A stretch of 64,000 nucleotides of DNA, taken from Pantoea eucalypti. GTDB taxonomy: Bacteria > Pseudomonadota > Gammaproteobacteria > Enterobacterales > Enterobacteriaceae. The position numbers and the translations under genes are program-made. The notes under the pieces were generated by a model, which was given only the letters and a program-made list of their open reading frames with translations, ran no database searches and was not told the DNA's origin. The DNA lies in contig NZ_CP045722.1 of the NCBI RefSeq assembly GCF_009646115.1, positions 1-64,000 of the forward strand. Reading direction: 5' to 3'. Numbering within the stretch: position 1 is the stretch's first letter; each line of letters opens with the position of its first letter. Shown here one piece after another: positions 10,185 to 19,867 of this stretch.

Positions 10185-11567
10185 ATGAATTCACTCAGGC
10201 ATTTCACTATTCGCCGCGTGGTACTGTGGATGATGATCGTCTCACTGGGCGTGGTGGCATTAGCTGGCGGCTTCAGCAGCCATTTCGTGCGCGACATCTA
10301 TCGACAAACTGATCGTTCTGAGGAACTGACGCAACAACTACGTTTTCTGACGAACAGCGCCATTATTATGCAAAGCGGTACGGCAGCCGAGAAGAGTGCT
10401 CTCGTCGCTTTAACCCCAGCCGATGCTGGCTGGGATAACTTCCGTAATGCACTCACAGCCACACCTTCTGAATTCGCATCTGTTGCCCGCGCCCAGCTGG
10501 ATAAAATCACGCAACAGTTAGCCCGGAATCAGGCCCCACTGAAAACTGATCGACATCGGCTGGAGAGCGTATTACTGGCAGCGCTGGTGGCTGTTCTGGC
10601 CTTGCTGTTGTTTTGTGACCGTTATCTGGTTGTTCATCTGGTACGTCCTGTCGGTAAAATTCGCGCTCATTTAAACATCATTGCTGGCGGTGATCTTACG
10701 CGTGAGCCGGACGATCTGGGGCGTAACTGTGTCGGGCAACTGGTGCCGCTGATCAAAGAGATGCAATACAGTCTGTTGCAGACGGTCAGTGCTATCCGCG
10801 ACAACGCCGCCATTCTTCATCGTGAAGCGGGTGACATTGCCGCGGGTAACGCCGACCTTTCTGATCGGACATCGACACAGGCCGCTGCACTGGAGCAGAC
10901 CGCAGCCAGCATGGAGGAGATCACGGTCACCGTGCGTCATAATGCACAAAATGCGCGTGAAGCACGTGAACTGGCTGCCACGACCACGAATACCACTCAT
11001 CAGGGCGTGGAACTGGTTCAGTTAGTATCGGCAGCCATCACCAGCATCGCGCAGGGGTCTGAAAAAATCCGGCAGTTCACTACAACCATTAATGGCATTG
11101 CGTTTCAGACCAACATTCTGGCGCTCAATGCCGCCGTAGAGGCCGCCCGTGCGGGCGAGCAGGGCCGGGGTTTTGCGGTGGTCGCTAGTGAAGTTCGTTC
11201 ACTGGCACAGCGAAGCGCAGCTGCCTCAAAAGAGATTGAAGAACTGATTGCCGATACCGTGACGCGCGTTGAGGATGGCCGCCGGGCAGCCGAGAGTGCG
11301 GGAACCACCATGGGAGCCGTGCTGCGTGGCGTCGATGGGGTCAATGAACTGATTGGACAGATTGCGCTGGCATCGGATGAGCAGAGCAAAGGTATTGCCC
11401 AGGTCACCGTGGCCGTTGCTGAACTTGACCGCGTTACTCAGCAGAATGCGACACTGGTTCAGCAGGTTTCCGTGACGGCAGGCAGTCTCAGTGGACAGAC
11501 CCAGACGCTGGGCAGTGTGATTACGCGTTTCACTTTGCCGAATCAAGCTGTTGCCACGGTTAATTAG
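10185..11567 (+). CDS. Methyl-accepting chemotaxis protein
   Basis: A 460-residue transmembrane chemoreceptor. TM1 is at about 12-33, followed by a short periplasmic part of about 85 residues, then TM2 at about 118-140, HAMP and a long signalling coiled coil. The conserved hairpin tip that contacts CheA/CheW is present ([20 protein letters not shown] and [15 protein letters not shown]). The sensor region is much shorter than the usual four-helix-bundle domain of about 150 residues, so the ligand site may be reduced or internal. There is no C-terminal NWETF-type pentapeptide for CheR/CheB tethering. It lies among c-di-GMP genes, consistent with a motility/sessility block. Confidence 0.93.
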   Translation: MNSLRHFTIRRVVLWMMIVSLGVVALAGGFSSHFVRDIYRQTDRSEELTQQLRFLTNSAIIMQSGTAAEKSALVALTPADAGWDNFRNALTATPSEFASVARAQLDKITQQLARNQAPLKTDRHRLESVLLAALVAVLALLLFCDRYLVVHLVRPVGKIRAHLNIIAGGDLTREPDDLGRNCVGQLVPLIKEMQYSLLQTVSAIRDNAAILHREAGDIAAGNADLSDRTSTQAAALEQTAASMEEITVTVRHNAQNAREARELAATTTNTTHQGVELVQLVSAAITSIAQGSEKIRQFTTTINGIAFQTNILALNAAVEAARAGEQGRGFAVVASEVRSLAQRSAAASKEIEELIADTVTRVEDGRRAAESAGTTMGAVLRGVDGVNELIGQIALASDEQSKGIAQVTVAVAELDRVTQQNATLVQQVSVTAGSLSGQTQTLGSVITRFTLPNQAVATVN

Positions 11568-12581
11568 TATGTTACGGCCGTTGAAAAGCTGGCTGGGCGA
11601 GTGCCGATCAGGTATCGCCCGGCCAGATAACAATCAGACCGGTAAACAATGGCTTTAGGTGTCGAAATAAAAATTCACGATGATTTTTATTTAATAATTG
11701 AATGAATGCCTCACTTTACGGAGCGCGTGATCGACGTTGATCATCACCTGGTCAACATCACCCTTAGTAATGGCGATTGTTATTCTCAGTCGCATAATCT
11801 TTATGCGGCAGGAAAATAAGATAAAACTTCATTTAATTTATTCAGTTTTATGCATGTCTGACGCTTTCTGACAGCTGCGGATTGCCTGGCACTCTAAACT
11901 TAACTCAAATTCATATTTCCGCTGCCACCCTTTCATCCCCAGTGGTTTCGTCACCGGGGCACTGAACAGGGAGTCACTCTTCCGGGAAATCAGCGTTTAA
12001 GACCGCCTGTTTCCGTACAGCGTAATGGGTATGAACTGTGCGAGGCTGCTGATTTTTTCTCAGGAAAGGGTAACAGAACAATTTTGACGTTAGTCAGCGC
12101 ATCTGGCAGGGCACGAAAGCATCACCAAGCCGGCGCAGGTCTGCCAGGAAAAGTATGAAGTGCTGATGTTGCTGGCCGAAGGACATCTGCATTATGAGCA
12201 CCTGTCAAAGCTGGCAAAGTCAGGTTTTCAGCCTGTATTAACACTTAAGTAAAGCTATTCCAGGCCGATATAGTGAGTCAAGCGAAGCGCTTTTAGCGCT
12301 CGTCTGATAAGCCCTGGCCAGAGTTTCCTGGCGTGGTCCGCCATAAGCTGCTGATCCGCTGCAATTCCTCTGCCAGGCATAACGTATTAACTGGTGTCCC
12401 TTTATCTGCGGTGCCAGCTTCATCGGGCTCATCGCGGCGATCTTTTGTTGCAGAGTTCACTGGTGGGCCTTTCTTCTGGCAACGGGTCGATAGCAAATTC
12501 TGCGTGTCCTGTCTGGTTGAACGAGTCCTCTTTACGCTGTGTCGTGCCGACTGCAGCAGATAACATCAGAGGAGAGTTACG
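11568..12581. other. 1-kb gene-poor stretch with relic open frames
   Basis: No complete gene is recognised. A strong GC hairpin lies at 11589-11626 and an AT hairpin at 11665-11692 (10-bp perfect arms AAATAAAAAT/ATTTTTATTT). A 50-codon stretch at 12094-12243 reads like real protein (CQEKYEVLMLLAEGHLHYEH) but opens directly after a stop and has no start codon, suggesting the tail of a decayed gene of unknown family. Open frames at 12333-12563 and on the opposite strand have no ribosome binding site and look random. Confidence 0.5.
11589..11626 (+). terminator. Hairpin after the chemoreceptor gene
   Basis: Twelve-base arms CTGGCTGGGCGA and TCGCCCGGCCAG pair along their full length with one G-U pair, 21 bp after the chemoreceptor stop. 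There is no T-run after it, so it may protect the 3' end or terminate only weakly. Confidence 0.45.
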
Positions 12582-14777
12582 CTGAAACGTCCAGTTTATC
12601 ATGATGCCGAGGCGGCTCGCCTCAACGCACTTAAGCAGTACAACCTGATGGATTCACCGCCGACCGATGCGCTGGATCGTCTGACCACGCTTGCTGCCAG
12701 GCTGTTCCGGGTGCCGGTCGCTTTTGTGTCGCTTATCGACGAGAAGCGGCAGTTTTTTGCCTCCCGCTACGGTTTAAATATCTCAGGTACATCGCGAAAC
12801 GTTGCTTTCTGCCATCATACCCTGGCGCAGGGCGAGATTCTCTGCGTGCCGGATACGTTGAAAGATCCGCGCTTTCGCGACAGTCCGCTGGTTCACGGTT
12901 ACCCCTTTATCCGCTTTTATGCGGGGATTCCGCTCTCGACTCCGGATGGTCACCACATTGGTACGGTCTGCCTGACCGACACTCATCCTCGTGAGCCGCT
13001 GACTGCAGAGGATCGAAAGCATCTCGCTGACATTGCCGCGCTGGTCATGGATCGCATGGAAATGCATCGTCTGGAATTATTGCGCTATACCAGTCAGCAG
13101 CGGCTTCAGGCGATCTCTTCCACCTCTCCCGACGCCATTGTCTGTACAGACCTGCGTCGCGGCATTACCTTCTGGAATCCGGCTGCTACAGCGCTGTTCG
13201 GTTACAGCGCAGAGGAGATGCGTGGTCAGTACGTCAGCGAGTTGATTCCGGCCCGCTGCCAGACTGACTACCGAAACGAACTGGCCAGGATTACCTCTGA
13301 CGAAGCCGCTATTTCGCATCCTCGTTCGTTGCAGATATGGGGTGTGACGCGCGACGGTCGTGAATTCCCGGCAGAGGTCTCTTTTTCTGGCTGGCGTGAA
13401 GAAGGCGATCGGCTGGTAGGCATGATTATCCGTGATGTGACGGCTCGCTATGAGAGTGAAGCGCGGCTTTGTGAGCTGGCCTCAATAGATATGCTAACGC
13501 GTCTCGCCAGCCGTAGCGCGTTTATGGACCAGGTCGGGCAACTGACTAAAGCAGCCGTGCCTTATACATTACTGATGACCGATCTTGATGGTTTCAAAGA
13601 AGTTAACGATACGCTGGGGCATGCTGCCGGGGATGCGTTGCTGTGCCATGTGGCGGAACAGATTCGTGCGGTCTGCGCCAGTGCGGTGACGGCTGCCCGG
13701 CTGGGCGGTGACGAATTTGTGATCCTGCTAGCTGGCGGCAGCGCAGAAGCGGCAATCACGGCGGAAAGGCTGATTGCAGCCGTACAGACGCCGTTCCGCT
13801 ATCACGACTCGCCGGTAGTCGTGGGTGCCAGCACCGGCATCGCCTCTTATCCGGAGCATGGGCGTGATCCCTCATCTGTCATGTCCGCGGCTGACCTTGC
13901 ACTTTATCGCGCCAAAGCATCTGGGAAAGGCTGCAGTATGCTATTTATGCCCGCGTTTCGCGAAGCGGAACAGCAACGCCGCCGCTTTGAGCGCGAGCTG
14001 GAAACGGCGGTGCGGCAGCAGCAGTTTACGCTTTATTACCAGCCCCGCTACGACGTTGAAAGCGGAAAGCTTGTTGGCTGCGAGACACTGGTACGCTGGC
14101 AGCATCCGACTCGCGGGCTGCTGTTGCCCGCCGAATTTATCGGCATGCTGGTAAAGAGTCCGCTTTCCGTGACACTGGGAGAGTGGATCATTCGCAGTGC
14201 GCTGGCACAGGTCCGGCAGTGGCAGGTTCGCGCGCCTCAGCTTCGTGTCAGTATCAACCTTTTTCCGCGTCAGTTAGCCGGTAATAGCCTGGAGGCGGTG
14301 ATACGCGAGAGTGCGGGCGGTGATGCCGGTTTTGTTGAGCTGGAGGTGGATGAGCCATTGCTTGCTGTACTGGTGCAGGATTTGCCTGTTCAGGTTGAGG
14401 CGGTACGCCGGACAGGCGCTTCATTCATTATCGATCATTACGGACGTACGCTAGGGGCGATTAACCTGCTTCGTTATAGCTTTGTAGCAGGCTTTAAAAT
14501 TGATAAGTCGCTGACGCACGAGCTGAGTTCAAGCATGCGGGTGCGGATGATGTTCCGATCAATTACCGCGCTCGGCAAAAGCCTGGGGATTCGTGTGGCG
14601 GCAGAAGGCGTGGAAGACAAAGAGCAGGTCGCTTTTGTGACTACTGCCGGATGCGACATTATGCAGGGCAATGGCCTTTGCCGGCCAATGACGCCAGCGG
14701 ACTTTGAGACGATGCTGTGCGGTGAAGAACACTATCCGCCAGCTGTCGCCAGCGGACACGACGTCATGCCCCATTAG
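12582..14777 (+). CDS. GAF-PAS-GGDEF-EAL protein, probable diguanylate cyclase
   Basis: A soluble 731-residue protein: GAF (about 20-165), PAS (about 170-290), GGDEF (about 300-450, active GGDEF at 375-379, no RxxD I-site) and a degraded EAL (about 465-715). The EAL has ETL at 501-503, and the metal-binding DDFG is replaced by DHYG at 618-621, so phosphodiesterase activity is probably lost and the protein likely makes c-di-GMP. The first ATG is at 12648, but the GAF family N-terminus (HDAEAARLNALKQYNLMDSP) continues 22 codons upstream to a CTG at 12582. That CTG has AGGAGAG five bases before it, so the CTG start is preferred. No ATG, GTG or TTG in frame fits as well. Confidence 0.88.
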   Translation: MKRPVYHDAEAARLNALKQYNLMDSPPTDALDRLTTLAARLFRVPVAFVSLIDEKRQFFASRYGLNISGTSRNVAFCHHTLAQGEILCVPDTLKDPRFRDSPLVHGYPFIRFYAGIPLSTPDGHHIGTVCLTDTHPREPLTAEDRKHLADIAALVMDRMEMHRLELLRYTSQQRLQAISSTSPDAIVCTDLRRGITFWNPAATALFGYSAEEMRGQYVSELIPARCQTDYRNELARITSDEAAISHPRSLQIWGVTRDGREFPAEVSFSGWREEGDRLVGMIIRDVTARYESEARLCELASIDMLTRLASRSAFMDQVGQLTKAAVPYTLLMTDLDGFKEVNDTLGHAAGDALLCHVAEQIRAVCASAVTAARLGGDEFVILLAGGSAEAAITAERLIAAVQTPFRYHDSPVVVGASTGIASYPEHGRDPSSVMSAADLALYRAKASGKGCSMLFMPAFREAEQQRRRFERELETAVRQQQFTLYYQPRYDVESGKLVGCETLVRWQHPTRGLLLPAEFIGMLVKSPLSVTLGEWIIRSALAQVRQWQVRAPQLRVSINLFPRQLAGNSLEAVIRESAGGDAGFVELEVDEPLLAVLVQDLPVQVEAVRRTGASFIIDHYGRTLGAINLLRYSFVAGFKIDKSLTHELSSSMRVRMMFRSITALGKSLGIRVAAEGVEDKEQVAFVTTAGCDIMQGNGLCRPMTPADFETMLCGEEHYPPAVASGHDVMPH

Positions 14778-14838
14778 TTGATGCGCCCGTGACAGGCAAA
14801 GTGCAGGATGAGCGACGCCAGTCCGTTACCGTGTCAGG

Positions 14839-15399
14839 TCAGCCTGCTGGCCGGTATTCCTGTTTCAGCAGGCCAAATAGCCAGTCATCCTGCCACTTGC
14901 CGTCGAGAAAGAAATTCTGCCGTATTGTCCCTTCCTGAACAAAGCCCGCAGAAAGCAAAGTCCGGCATGAGGCCTCATTGCCTGCGGTCACCGTGGCGGT
15001 CAGCTTGCGATAGTCCAGTTGCTCAAAGCAAAAGGCGATAGTGGCATGCAGTGACTCGCTGCCATAGCCTTTGCCCTGCGCGTTGGCCGCAAGAATAAAT
15101 CCAAACTCGGCAATGCCTTCTCCGCGATCGATGAACCCGCAGAAGCCAGCCATTGAACCGGTTGTTTTTTCCTCAATTACCAGACACAGCCAGTGATTAC
15201 AGCCCGGATACCAGGCGGGCAGGCGGACATCAAAAGAGAGACTTCTGATCGCGTCTGCGCTGCGCGGATCGCTAATGTACTTCATTACCGTTCGATCCTG
15301 ACTGACCGCCAGATAGAATGGCCAGTCTTCCAGCGGGCGATAGGTCAGGCGTGGCGACGTGATTTGCGGTGGCATTTCTGACGTGAATTCACCAGACAT
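14839..15399 (-). CDS. GNAT acetyltransferase, RimJ/RimL type
   Basis: A 186-residue acetyl-CoA-dependent N-acetyltransferase of the RimJ/RimL/YdaF group, seen from the N-terminal TSPRLTYRPLE pattern, the acetyl-CoA loop ANAQGKGYGSESL and the C-terminal NEASCRTLLSAGFVQEGT, all typical of the family. The substrate may be a protein alpha-amine or a small amine; this cannot be told here. An open frame begins ten codons earlier, but the ATG at 15399 has AGGGAG at proper spacing and is chosen. It is convergent with the GGDEF-EAL gene. Confidence 0.87.
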   Translation of the reverse strand: MSGEFTSEMPPQITSPRLTYRPLEDWPFYLAVSQDRTVMKYISDPRSADAIRSLSFDVRLPAWYPGCNHWLCLVIEEKTTGSMAGFCGFIDRGEGIAEFGFILAANAQGKGYGSESLHATIAFCFEQLDYRKLTATVTAGNEASCRTLLSAGFVQEGTIRQNFFLDGKWQDDWLFGLLKQEYRPAG

Positions 15400-15663
15400 G
15401 ATACAACTCCCTGCATGTCTAATCTGCAATCAATGGTGCAAAATAGCACAGCATCGCTGACCGATGGCATTCACTTTTTGCTGCTCTTCACGCGTTCTCG
15501 TCATTCTGAATTTAGTTCATTCTCTGCACAATCCTGAGTGTTGACCGCCTGTCTTCGCTGGGCGCATTTGCCGATATCGCTGCGATGAACGTTCATCTGC
15601 CCACTTCGTTGCTACGCTTTTAGCCAGATAGCTGAAAGCCGACACTGATGAGAATAATATCCA

Positions 15664-16233
15664 ATGGATCTGAAAACGTTTGAAGCAACCGCCTGGGCGG
15701 AACTGGTGGCTGGCGCAGCCGATCCACAGAGCGGGTTTCGTTATCTGACGCTCTGTACCGTAGATAGTGCGCAGCAACCACAGGCGCGCATCGTGGTGCT
15801 GCGCCAGTGTGATGACAGCCACCGGATGCTGACATTTCATACCGATGTCCGCAGCCCGAAGTGGCAGGAGATGGCGGCTAACCCGCAGGTTAGCGTGCTG
15901 GGATATTGTCATCAGCGGCGCCTGCAGTTGCGGATGGTGGGTCGGGTTGAGTGCTATGCGGCAGGGAGTGATGTTGCCCGGTCAGCGTGGCGTGAGTTAC
16001 CGCAGCATACGCAGCAGACTTACACCGGTGGACCACCGGGTGAAGTACGGGTAGCCGCTGATGAGAGACGTGAAGCGACAGCCGTGGAGTCGGGAGCGTC
16101 TCGCTTTGGCGTGGTGATCGTGCGGGTCAGCGTACTGGACGCTTATCAGCTTCAGCGAAATGATAATCAGCGTGCCCTGTTTCATTACTCTCCTCATGGA
16201 AGCTTGCAGGAAAGCGAATGGCTCAACCCGTGA
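15664..16233 (+). CDS. Pyridoxamine-5'-phosphate-oxidase-like FMN-binding protein
   Basis: A 189-residue split-barrel flavoprotein of the PNPOx-like group. Typical features are the substrate/FMN strand with QPQARIVVLRQC, the FHTDVRSPKWQEM segment and the C-terminal FHYSP region. It resembles the stand-alone PNPOx-like proteins rather than biosynthetic PdxH, so a vitamin B6 role is not certain. No convincing ribosome binding site precedes the ATG. It stands alone, divergent from the GNAT gene across a 264-bp gap in which nothing was recognised. Confidence 0.75.
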   Translation: MDLKTFEATAWAELVAGAADPQSGFRYLTLCTVDSAQQPQARIVVLRQCDDSHRMLTFHTDVRSPKWQEMAANPQVSVLGYCHQRRLQLRMVGRVECYAAGSDVARSAWRELPQHTQQTYTGGPPGEVRVAADERREATAVESGASRFGVVIVRVSVLDAYQLQRNDNQRALFHYSPHGSLQESEWLNP

Positions 16234-16524
16234 TGTGAGGTAGCTGATTTACGTCATACCCGGTTAATCCCTGATCCTATCTCTTTATTCTCCCCGGGAA
16301 GCAGCAAAACAGATTTGACTGTTTCCCGCTGCGATTAGTGATTTAATCTGCCGCATCGCTTAGCGTCTTTTAGCGACACTTTTACTTAAATTGCCTGCAT
16401 TTTTCTGTATTTTTCTATCTTTTGTAGTTCTTTGTGCCAGGCTTTAATCAGCCGGAAAGCAGTCACTTATGCTCAAGGTCAGGAAAAGTACAAATGATCG
16501 CTCTGTATTACAGGCAGGTTAACC

Positions 16525-17997
16525 ATGAACAATCAACCTCCTGAAGAACCAGGGTCAGAGGGTAACGACCAGGTAATAAGACTGGCGGAAGAAGTCATTG
16601 AGATTTCCAGACAGCGGGTCACTGATGGCCATGTCAGAGTTACCCGACAGGTCACCGAGCATCAGCAAAAAATTGCGCTGATGCTCCGGCATCAGACAGC
16701 GGAGATTGACCGCATTACTAAGTCGGAGCGGCTGACGGCGATACCGGAGATCCGTGAAGAGAATGGTGTGCTGATCATTCCAATCGTCGAAGAGGAGATC
16801 GAGATTGTTCGTCATCTGGTGCTGAAAGAGGAGTGGCATATCCGCAAGGTTGTCAGCATGGAAGAGACAGAAGAGATCGTCACCCTGCGTAAACAGCACG
16901 CTTATCTGACCCGAACATCCCACTCAGAGCCGTCCAAATCCATCATCGAGGAACACAACATGGCACGTGAAACAATCGTCACAATGTTCAGCAGTCTCTC
17001 ACTGGCTGAGGGTGCAAAGCGTAACCTTATTAAGGCCGGTTTCCTGGATGATGACATTGACATCATTTCCGGCGATCGCTTGCGTACTGAAGGACACGAA
17101 GCCCGTCACCCTGGTTTCTGGCAGCGCCTGTTTGGCAATACGCTGGAAGAAGATCAGGCCGAAGTCTATGAAGACGCGATGCGTACTGGCGGTGTAGTGC
17201 TGTCGCTTCGGGCGGATGAAGATGAGCTACCGCGAGCGTTAGGTATCCTTGATGCGCATGAAGAACTGACAGAACGTCGTGCTGCGTTACCTGACGACGA
17301 CGTAACAAATGATGGCCTGACTGCACCCGCTAGCGGAACGTTTCAGGATAGCGCAGCAGTCGAACCACTTCATACTGAACCGGCTCATCGTGTCGCGGGT
17401 CGTACTCCATTAACCGGTGATGAAAGTAACGAAGACGTGCTGCGGCTGGCAGAAGAACGTCTGGAAGTAGGCAAACGTCTGGTCAGTGAAGGCTCAACCC
17501 GCGTTCGTCGCTACACTGTCACGGAACCCGTATCAGAAAATATTTCGCTGCGTGAGCAACATGCCGAAATCTTCCGTCGTCCGGTCAGCGGAACAGGCTC
17601 ACCGGGCAATGTCGATTGGTCTGAAAAAACGGTTGAAGTGGAAGAGTCGCATGAGCAGCCTGTCATTAATAAGACCGCGGAAATTATTGAAGAAGTGGTG
17701 CTGCGTAAAGAGGCCAGCGATCGTGTCGAAACCATTAATGATTCTGTACGCCGTCAGGAAGTAGATATTGACCATGCCAGCAGAGATCCGTTAAGTGCAG
17801 ACCCGGTGACCGGCAATCACACTGCGACCGATCCGCTGGTTGAGAGCACGGGTCAGGCTCGCGCTGACCATGGCTACAACACCCGTCCGGTAACACCAGG
17901 AAGTGGGCCAGCTCATAAAGACAGCTTTACAGAAAAAACTGGGGATAAAATCGCGGAAGCGAAAGAGAAGGTTGAAGACAAATTCAAAAAACCGTAA
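16525..17997 (+). CDS. YsnF/AvaK-type (DUF2382) stress protein, apparent fusion
   Basis: A hydrophilic 490-residue protein built of three parts: a DUF2382 (YsnF/AvaK) domain at about 17-130, a central domain like the general-stress-protein-17M group at about 146-255, and a second DUF2382 unit at about 305-415, ending in an acidic/lysine-rich tail. An ATG at codon 146 (16960) is preceded by GAGGAA at six bases, an ideal internal start, as if two genes had fused. The function of DUF2382 proteins is poorly known; they are usually linked to stress. AGGCAGGTTAACC precedes the main ATG. No operon partners are seen. Confidence 0.82.
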   Translation: MNNQPPEEPGSEGNDQVIRLAEEVIEISRQRVTDGHVRVTRQVTEHQQKIALMLRHQTAEIDRITKSERLTAIPEIREENGVLIIPIVEEEIEIVRHLVLKEEWHIRKVVSMEETEEIVTLRKQHAYLTRTSHSEPSKSIIEEHNMARETIVTMFSSLSLAEGAKRNLIKAGFLDDDIDIISGDRLRTEGHEARHPGFWQRLFGNTLEEDQAEVYEDAMRTGGVVLSLRADEDELPRALGILDAHEELTERRAALPDDDVTNDGLTAPASGTFQDSAAVEPLHTEPAHRVAGRTPLTGDESNEDVLRLAEERLEVGKRLVSEGSTRVRRYTVTEPVSENISLREQHAEIFRRPVSGTGSPGNVDWSEKTVEVEESHEQPVINKTAEIIEEVVLRKEASDRVETINDSVRRQEVDIDHASRDPLSADPVTGNHTATDPLVESTGQARADHGYNTRPVTPGSGPAHKDSFTEKTGDKIAEAKEKVEDKFKKP

Positions 17998-18499
17998 TGC
18001 CATGACGGTGGATGCAACATTTTGAGTAAATACGATTACAGCGGTTTATCGGGTCGGGCATTGCCAGCCCGGTTTGCCGCAGCTGAAGCGTAAAAGATAG
18101 GTGATGTCATGGTTTTAAGAATTCCTCTTTAAAAGACGCACCCTCTCAAGACACGAATACAGTGATTCATATTGCAGTTTGATCTTGTTATTAACTGCCC
18201 TCCCCTAAGCCTGGATTAAAGGTTTTTTTCTACATGATAATCACGACACAATTTTTTCTTTTAAAGGTTGTGGATATGAAAAATAGATTAGTGCTGTATT
18301 GTTATTCACATAAGTAGCATACGAGCCAGCAAGTTAAAATCTTGTGAAGTTTACGAAATCAGGGCGTGACTAAAAACAAATCAGTCATATATACAAGTGT
18401 ATGCATTTGAGACTATTTTTATTTCCAGCTTATACATAAGCTGAATTATTTTTAAATACTATCTTCATTCGTTAAGGAGCAATCAAAAGGAAGTTTTTT
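17998..18499. other. AT-rich intergenic region upstream of the IprA-like gene
   Basis: About 500 bp without a gene. The first 90 bases are GC-rich and could fold (around 18045-18080, GGGC/GCCC pairs). The rest is strongly AT-rich and probably holds the promoter of the regulator gene, including the 18-bp inverted repeat listed separately. Confidence 0.5.
18426..18443. promoter_or_regulatory. 18-bp inverted repeat upstream of the IprA-like gene
   Basis: CAGCTTAT-AC-ATAAGCTG, two perfect 8-base arms, centred about 65 bp before the ATG at 18500. It could be an operator, perhaps for autoregulation, or a leader hairpin. Confidence 0.45.
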
Positions 18500-19096
18500 A
18501 TGTCCAGGCATGTTGCGGAAAGTCATCTTAATATCATCCATAATATGGAGCCTTACATTAAACCGGCAAGATTCGATCGACTTTCACGGGGGAAGCAGTT
18601 CTTCGATTTTTTCACTGGTCAGGAGAGAAAGGTATACCTGATTAAGGAAGGGGATTTTATTATCCGTTCAAAAAATGGAAATAAAATCATCAATATCATT
18701 ACGGGGCCGTTTGTCATCGGCGCCATGCCGGCACTGGAAGCACCGCCGATATTCATTGAGAAAGTCGACTACGGAAAAATCTACAGCATTGAATATAACC
18801 AGTTCTGGAGCCTCGTAAACCATAAAGGGCTGTTTCCGGACGTTATGAAAATCATGTCAGGCTATCACACCGATCTGCTGAACTGCCTTCAGTCACATTA
18901 TGCCAATTCGGAAGTGCAGGTCACTAATGCAATCAGCCGGTGGAGTGCGTTTCCGTGTCATATAAAAAAGCGATTTTCAGTGCTTTACTTTCTGACCAAT
19001 AGCACTTTTTTATCCAAAAGCACGGCATCACGGGTATTGAAGAAGCTCCGGGAAACGGGCGCGGTTCAACTGGACAAAGGCAAACTGATTGATTAG
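18500..19096 (+). CDS. IprA-like (YaiV-type) winged-helix regulator, copy 1
   Basis: A 198-residue regulator of the IprA/YaiV group: a Crp-like beta-roll at about 25-110 without clear cyclic nucleotide residues, then a C-terminal winged helix with the pattern LSKSTASRVLKKLRETGAV (about 170-190). IprA proteins affect oxidative stress and osmotic responses in Salmonella; that role is only transferable as a guess. AAAGGA precedes the ATG. It shares the architecture and several motifs (SRGK, GPFVIG/APFVVG, VDYGK/IDYGK, HIKKRFS/HLKKRFS) with the protein at 44682-45272, so the two are paralogues. The flanks are AT-rich. Confidence 0.82.
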   Translation: MSRHVAESHLNIIHNMEPYIKPARFDRLSRGKQFFDFFTGQERKVYLIKEGDFIIRSKNGNKIINIITGPFVIGAMPALEAPPIFIEKVDYGKIYSIEYNQFWSLVNHKGLFPDVMKIMSGYHTDLLNCLQSHYANSEVQVTNAISRWSAFPCHIKKRFSVLYFLTNSTFLSKSTASRVLKKLRETGAVQLDKGKLID

Positions 19097-19188
19097 TAAA
19101 GCGCACTTTCGTTTCGCAAAAGGCTGACCAGTGCGCTGAGCATCACCTTTTATCCTCGTCAGTCACTAAGACATTCCCTGCATCACTT

Positions 19189-19226
19189 GCCCGGTGCCTT
19201 TACCTGAATGAGAAAGGGCACCGGGC
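19189..19226. terminator. GC-rich hairpin between convergent genes
   Basis: GCCCGGTGCCTTT and AAAGGGCACCGGGC form a 13-bp stem with one bulged G and an 11-base loop, between the stops of the convergent IprA-like and SnoaL-like genes. There is no T-run on either strand, so it is a structural element or an atypical bidirectional terminator. Confidence 0.45.
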
Positions 19227-19317
19227 AGGGTCACTGAACATCCAGCCTGACTGGCTGTAATAAGAAGCCATTACCGCTTTAGTTATCTCTCAGGCCGGCC
19301 TGAGCATCAGCAAAGAT

Positions 19318-19764
19318 TCAGCCTTCCGGCATTGCGGAGGAGTGATGCGACGAGATTTTCCACGCTTTCCCATCCCAGACATAGGTAAAGGTGTAGCGCG
19401 CTTTTACTGAAGACTTATCTGCAAAGGTAAAGGTATAGACCCCGCTGTCGGTTGCCTTGTTGCAACCGGTGCGAATGGTCCGGCTCTCAATTTTACCGAC
19501 AGGTTTTTTCTCCAGAAAATGCTCAAAATAATCCACACGCTCCGCATCACTCTTTCTTACTTTGTTTGAGAGGGTGGGCAGAAGAACCGCATCGCTCAGA
19601 TAGTTTTCAGCGACTTTGTGGGCATCGCCGGTCTGCAGAGAGTTGTTCCAGCGGTCAAATAATCCTGCAATCTCTTGTTGATCCGTTTTTACACAATCCT
19701 GCGTAGTCTGTGCAAAAGCATTGACTGAGAAAGCAGTCAGTAAAAGCAACATACTTTTTTTCAT
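19318..19764 (-). CDS. Secreted SgcJ/EcaC-type (SnoaL-like) protein
   Basis: A 148-residue protein with a clear signal peptide (MKKSMLLLLTAFSVNAFA-Q, cleavage after residue 18), so it is periplasmic. The mature part has the cone-shaped NTF2/SnoaL/DUF4440-like pattern: WNNSLQTGDAHKVAENYLSDAVLLP near the front and YTFTYVWDGKAWKISSHHSS at the end. Family members are called SgcJ/EcaC oxidoreductase-like, but no reaction is established. Two cysteines (mature Cys6 and one near residue 100) could form a disulfide. It is a single gene, divergent from nothing nearby. Confidence 0.75.
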   Translation of the reverse strand: MKKSMLLLLTAFSVNAFAQTTQDCVKTDQQEIAGLFDRWNNSLQTGDAHKVAENYLSDAVLLPTLSNKVRKSDAERVDYFEHFLEKKPVGKIESRTIRTGCNKATDSGVYTFTFADKSSVKARYTFTYVWDGKAWKISSHHSSAMPEG

Positions 19765-19867
19765 AATCTATCCTTTTATGAAGTGTGTTAAGAAACAGGC
19801 ACTGAAATATCACTTTTATATACTTCACAGCCGGTAAGTCGTTTTAGCTATTAACCATTACTGAAAA

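Noticed and set aside
12333..12563. Open frames on both strands before the GAF-PAS-GGDEF-EAL gene
   Set aside because: They overlap one another and have no start signals or recognisable domains.
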